Of a stretch of DNA of 64,000 bases, positions 62,038-64,000 are shown piece after piece; position 1 is the stretch's first letter; every line of letters begins with the position of its first letter. A program made the position numbers and the translations under genes. A model generated the notes under the pieces. That model was not told where the DNA came from, did not search any database, and saw only the letters and a list, made by a program, of their open reading frames with translations. Origin of the DNA: JAJTHB01 sp033763775 (lineage in GTDB: Bacteria > Pseudomonadota > Alphaproteobacteria > Rickettsiales > SXRF01); the NCBI GenBank assembly GCA_033763775.1, contig JANRJW010000013.1, positions 1-64,000 on the forward strand, in the 5' to 3' direction.

Positions 62038-64000
62038 ATTTGTTGGTTCTTGGAAAGCCGGTTGGGGGCAGGCGGCCAACATCGGCGCGGCTGCCAAGCC
62101 ATGGCTTGAGGTCAGTTTCCACACGCACTTTGCCGCCCAGCTGCCAGCTTAAGCCTTCTTTCAGCTTGAAAACCTTTACATCGGCGAGCGTTGCATCTTT
62201 GTATTTCTGGAGTGCTACGCCCTGGCCTTTTTTCATCGGCGGAATCTGGGAGATGGGGAAAATAAGCAGCTTTCTGTTTTCGCCCATGACAGCCACATGA
62301 TCGCCATCCGCCTCAACGCAGGCGACCGCCTTGCAGCCGGGCATCGGGCTTAGAATCTGTTTGCCGTTTTTGGTTTGCGCCACCACATCCACGCTGTCGA
62401 CAATAAAACCCTTGCCGTTGGAGGAAGCAAGCAGCAGCTTTTTGCTTTCGTCATAAATTGAGATGCTGACAATATCGGCCTCTGCCTCCATCTCAATCAT
62501 CAGGCGCACCGGCTCGCCGTAACCTTTGCCGCGCGGGATTTTATCGCAGGGCAGGGTGTAAAAGCGGCCATTAGAAGCAAAAACCAGCAGTTTGTCTGTC
62601 GTTTGCGCCTCTAAGGTGAAGCGGCCTTCGTCACCTTCTTTATATTTCACTTCATCCGGATTCAGCCCGTGGCCTTTGACGGCGCGCAGCCAGCCCATGG
62701 CAGAATAGAAAATGGTAATCGGCTCTTTTTCAACAAAGGCTTCGATATCAATCACCTTCCCCACTGGTGCATCGGCAAATTGTGTGCGGCGTCGGCCCAG
62801 AGGCGTCTTCTTGCCAAAACGTGTTTGAATGTCTTGGATTTCACCACCGATTTTAAGCCAGCGCTTTTCTTCAGATTTAAGTAGCGCATTCAGCTCTTTC
62901 TGTTCTTTGGTCAGTGCGGCGTGTTCGCCTTTAATTTCGAACTCTTCCAGCTTGCGCAGGCTGCGCAGGCGCGTATTCAATATCGCTTCGGCCTGCACTT
63001 CCGAAAGCTGCCATTTTTTCATGATGACAGGTTTGGGTTCGTCCTCGCGGCGGATGATTTTAATCAGCTCATCGAGATTGAGATAGGCAACAAGGAGGCC
63101 GTCTAGAATCTCCAGCCGGTGTGCAATTTTACCAAGGCGGTACTTGGAGCGGCGGGTCAGCACCTCCATGCGGTGCTCGAGGAACGCCAGCAGCAGGTCT
63201 TTGAGGTTCATCACCTGCGGCGCTCCTTTAGCGTTGAGCACGTTCAGGTTCAGGTTGAAGCGTGACTCCAGATCCGTGCTCTTAAACAGCGACTCCATGA
63301 GCATTTCCGGATCCACCGTGCGGCTTTTCGGCTCCAGCACAATGCGAATATCTTCGGCGGATTCATCGCGGATATTGCCAAGCAGTGGTAGCTTTTTGTT
63401 TTTGAATTTCTCGGCGATATCTTCCATCAGCTTGTTTTTTTGCACCTGATAAGGAATCTCGGTGATGATGAGCTGATAAAGGCCGTGGCTGAGCTCTTCT
63501 TTTTCCCATTTCGCGCGTACGCGGATGGAGCCGCGGCCAGTTTCGTAGGCGCTGCGGATATTCTCATCGGTTTCGATGATCACGCCGCCGGTCGGGAAAT
63601 CAGGGCCTTGCATACGCGTGACAAGATTGCGCACGGTGCAATCCGGCTTTTCAATCAAATAGAGCAGCGCCTCGCAGATTTCGCCGACATTGTGCGGCGG
63701 AATCGAGGTTGCCATCCCCACCGCGATACCTTCCGAGCCATTAGCCAGCAGGTTTGGGAAGGCGGCCGGCATCACCACCGGCTCTTCTTCTGAGCCGTCA
63801 TAGGTGGGGCGGAAATCGACCGTATCATCATCAATGCCGTCCATCAGCGCCATGGCGACATCCGTCAGTCGCGCTTCGGTGTATCGCATGGCGGCGGCAT
63901 TATCGCCATCCACCGAGCCAAAGTTGCCCTGACCTTCGACCAGCGTGTAGCGAACCGCAAAAGACTGGGCAAGGCGCACCATCGCATCATACACCGCCGT
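62030..64000 (-). CDS. parC: DNA topoisomerase IV subunit A (partial, 5' end beyond window)
   Basis: The coding frame runs off the right end of the window, so only about the last 656 residues are seen. The active-site tyrosine is in AMRYTEARL. The N-terminal part has GQGNFGSVDGDNAAAMRY, the winged-helix core and the coiled-coil ALTKEQKELNALLKSEEKRW. The C-terminal beta-propeller blades (KGFIVDSVD; KKGQGVALQKYKDA) are those of ParC, shorter than in GyrA. Together with ParE it separates daughter chromosomes. The conserved GyrA-box is not seen, which supports ParC over GyrA. Confidence 0.93.
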   Translation of the reverse strand, partial: TAVYDAMVRLAQSFAVRYTLVEGQGNFGSVDGDNAAAMRYTEARLTDVAMALMDGIDDDTVDFRPTYDGSEEEPVVMPAAFPNLLANGSEGIAVGMATSIPPHNVGEICEALLYLIEKPDCTVRNLVTRMQGPDFPTGGVIIETDENIRSAYETGRGSIRVRAKWEKEELSHGLYQLIITEIPYQVQKNKLMEDIAEKFKNKKLPLLGNIRDESAEDIRIVLEPKSRTVDPEMLMESLFKSTDLESRFNLNLNVLNAKGAPQVMNLKDLLLAFLEHRMEVLTRRSKYRLGKIAHRLEILDGLLVAYLNLDELIKIIRREDEPKPVIMKKWQLSEVQAEAILNTRLRSLRKLEEFEIKGEHAALTKEQKELNALLKSEEKRWLKIGGEIQDIQTRFGKKTPLGRRRTQFADAPVGKVIDIEAFVEKEPITIFYSAMGWLRAVKGHGLNPDEVKYKEGDEGRFTLEAQTTDKLLVFASNGRFYTLPCDKIPRGKGYGEPVRLMIEMEAEADIVSISIYDESKKLLLASSNGKGFIVDSVDVVAQTKNGKQILSPMPGCKAVACVEADGDHVAVMGENRKLLIFPISQIPPMKKGQGVALQKYKDATLADVKVFKLKEGLSWQLGGKVRVETDLKPWLGSRADVGRLPPTGFPRTNKFS

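Overview
The window looks like chromosomal DNA of an alphaproteobacterium of moderate GC, judged by eye. The replication genes run rpsT-dnaA-dnaN-recF-gyrB with mutM, ubiE and ubiB just upstream. Heme is made by the C4 route (5-aminolevulinate synthase), a 17 kDa-antigen-type lipoprotein is present, and protein sequences such as TyrS, FabI, GroEL and ParC have alphaproteobacterial character. TGA behaves as a stop. No rRNA, CRISPR array, transposase or clear prophage is seen. The exact order cannot be settled by eye; a deep-branching free-living or host-associated lineage (Micavibrionales/Rhodospirillales-like or near Rickettsiales/Holosporales) is a guess.

Layout. 0-0.5 kb: tail of a DEDDh-type exonuclease gene and tRNA-Pro. 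0.5-8.3 kb, minus strand: groES-groEL with a heat-shock-type promoter and a strong terminator, then an accessory operon of three diverged paralogous membrane proteins of unknown function and a histidine-kinase-like protein that has lost its phospho-accepting histidine. 8.3-14 kb: family 5 uracil-DNA glycosylase, surface-antigen-like protein, glycosyltransferase, ubiB, ubiE (with an in-frame palindromic repeat) and mutM. 14-21 kb: rpsT, dnaA, dnaN, recF, gyrB. 21-32 kb: orphan pseudopilin, small unknown genes, sirtuin, Bcp peroxiredoxin, GlnE, a large AsmA/YhdP-like protein, TyrS with an extra internal segment, and AnmK. 32-38 kb: hemA, ctaA, a methyltransferase-nucleotidyltransferase fusion and its tandem copy broken by a single in-frame stop, and a lone heme-copper-oxidase-like protein. 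38-48 kb: surface lipoprotein, fabI, aroC, asmA, hisI, znuCB, two perfect parS sites around a tandem repeat, xthA, a UbiH-type hydroxylase and small genes. 48-57.7 kb: tRNA-Gly, then the transcription-translation operon rimP-nusA-infB-rbfA-truB-rpsO-pnp, with a promoter-proximal hairpin and palindromic elements in three junctions. 57.7-64 kb: small membrane protein, Lys/Ala-rich histone H1-like protein, a LapG-like protease next to a Cache-PAS-HD-GYP protein whose catalytic residues are lost, a PAS protein, and parC (cut by the window end).

Most of the window is housekeeping. The parts that may be new are: (1) the three-paralog membrane operon with the inactive kinase; (2) the LapG-like protease with a catalytically dead HD-GYP membrane protein, which could be a LapD-independent form of c-di-GMP-controlled surface proteolysis; (3) the methyltransferase-nucleotidyltransferase fusion in tandem duplicate beside hemA/ctaA; and (4) several families of palindromic repeats, one inserted in frame inside ubiE and others placed exactly at gene junctions of essential operons.
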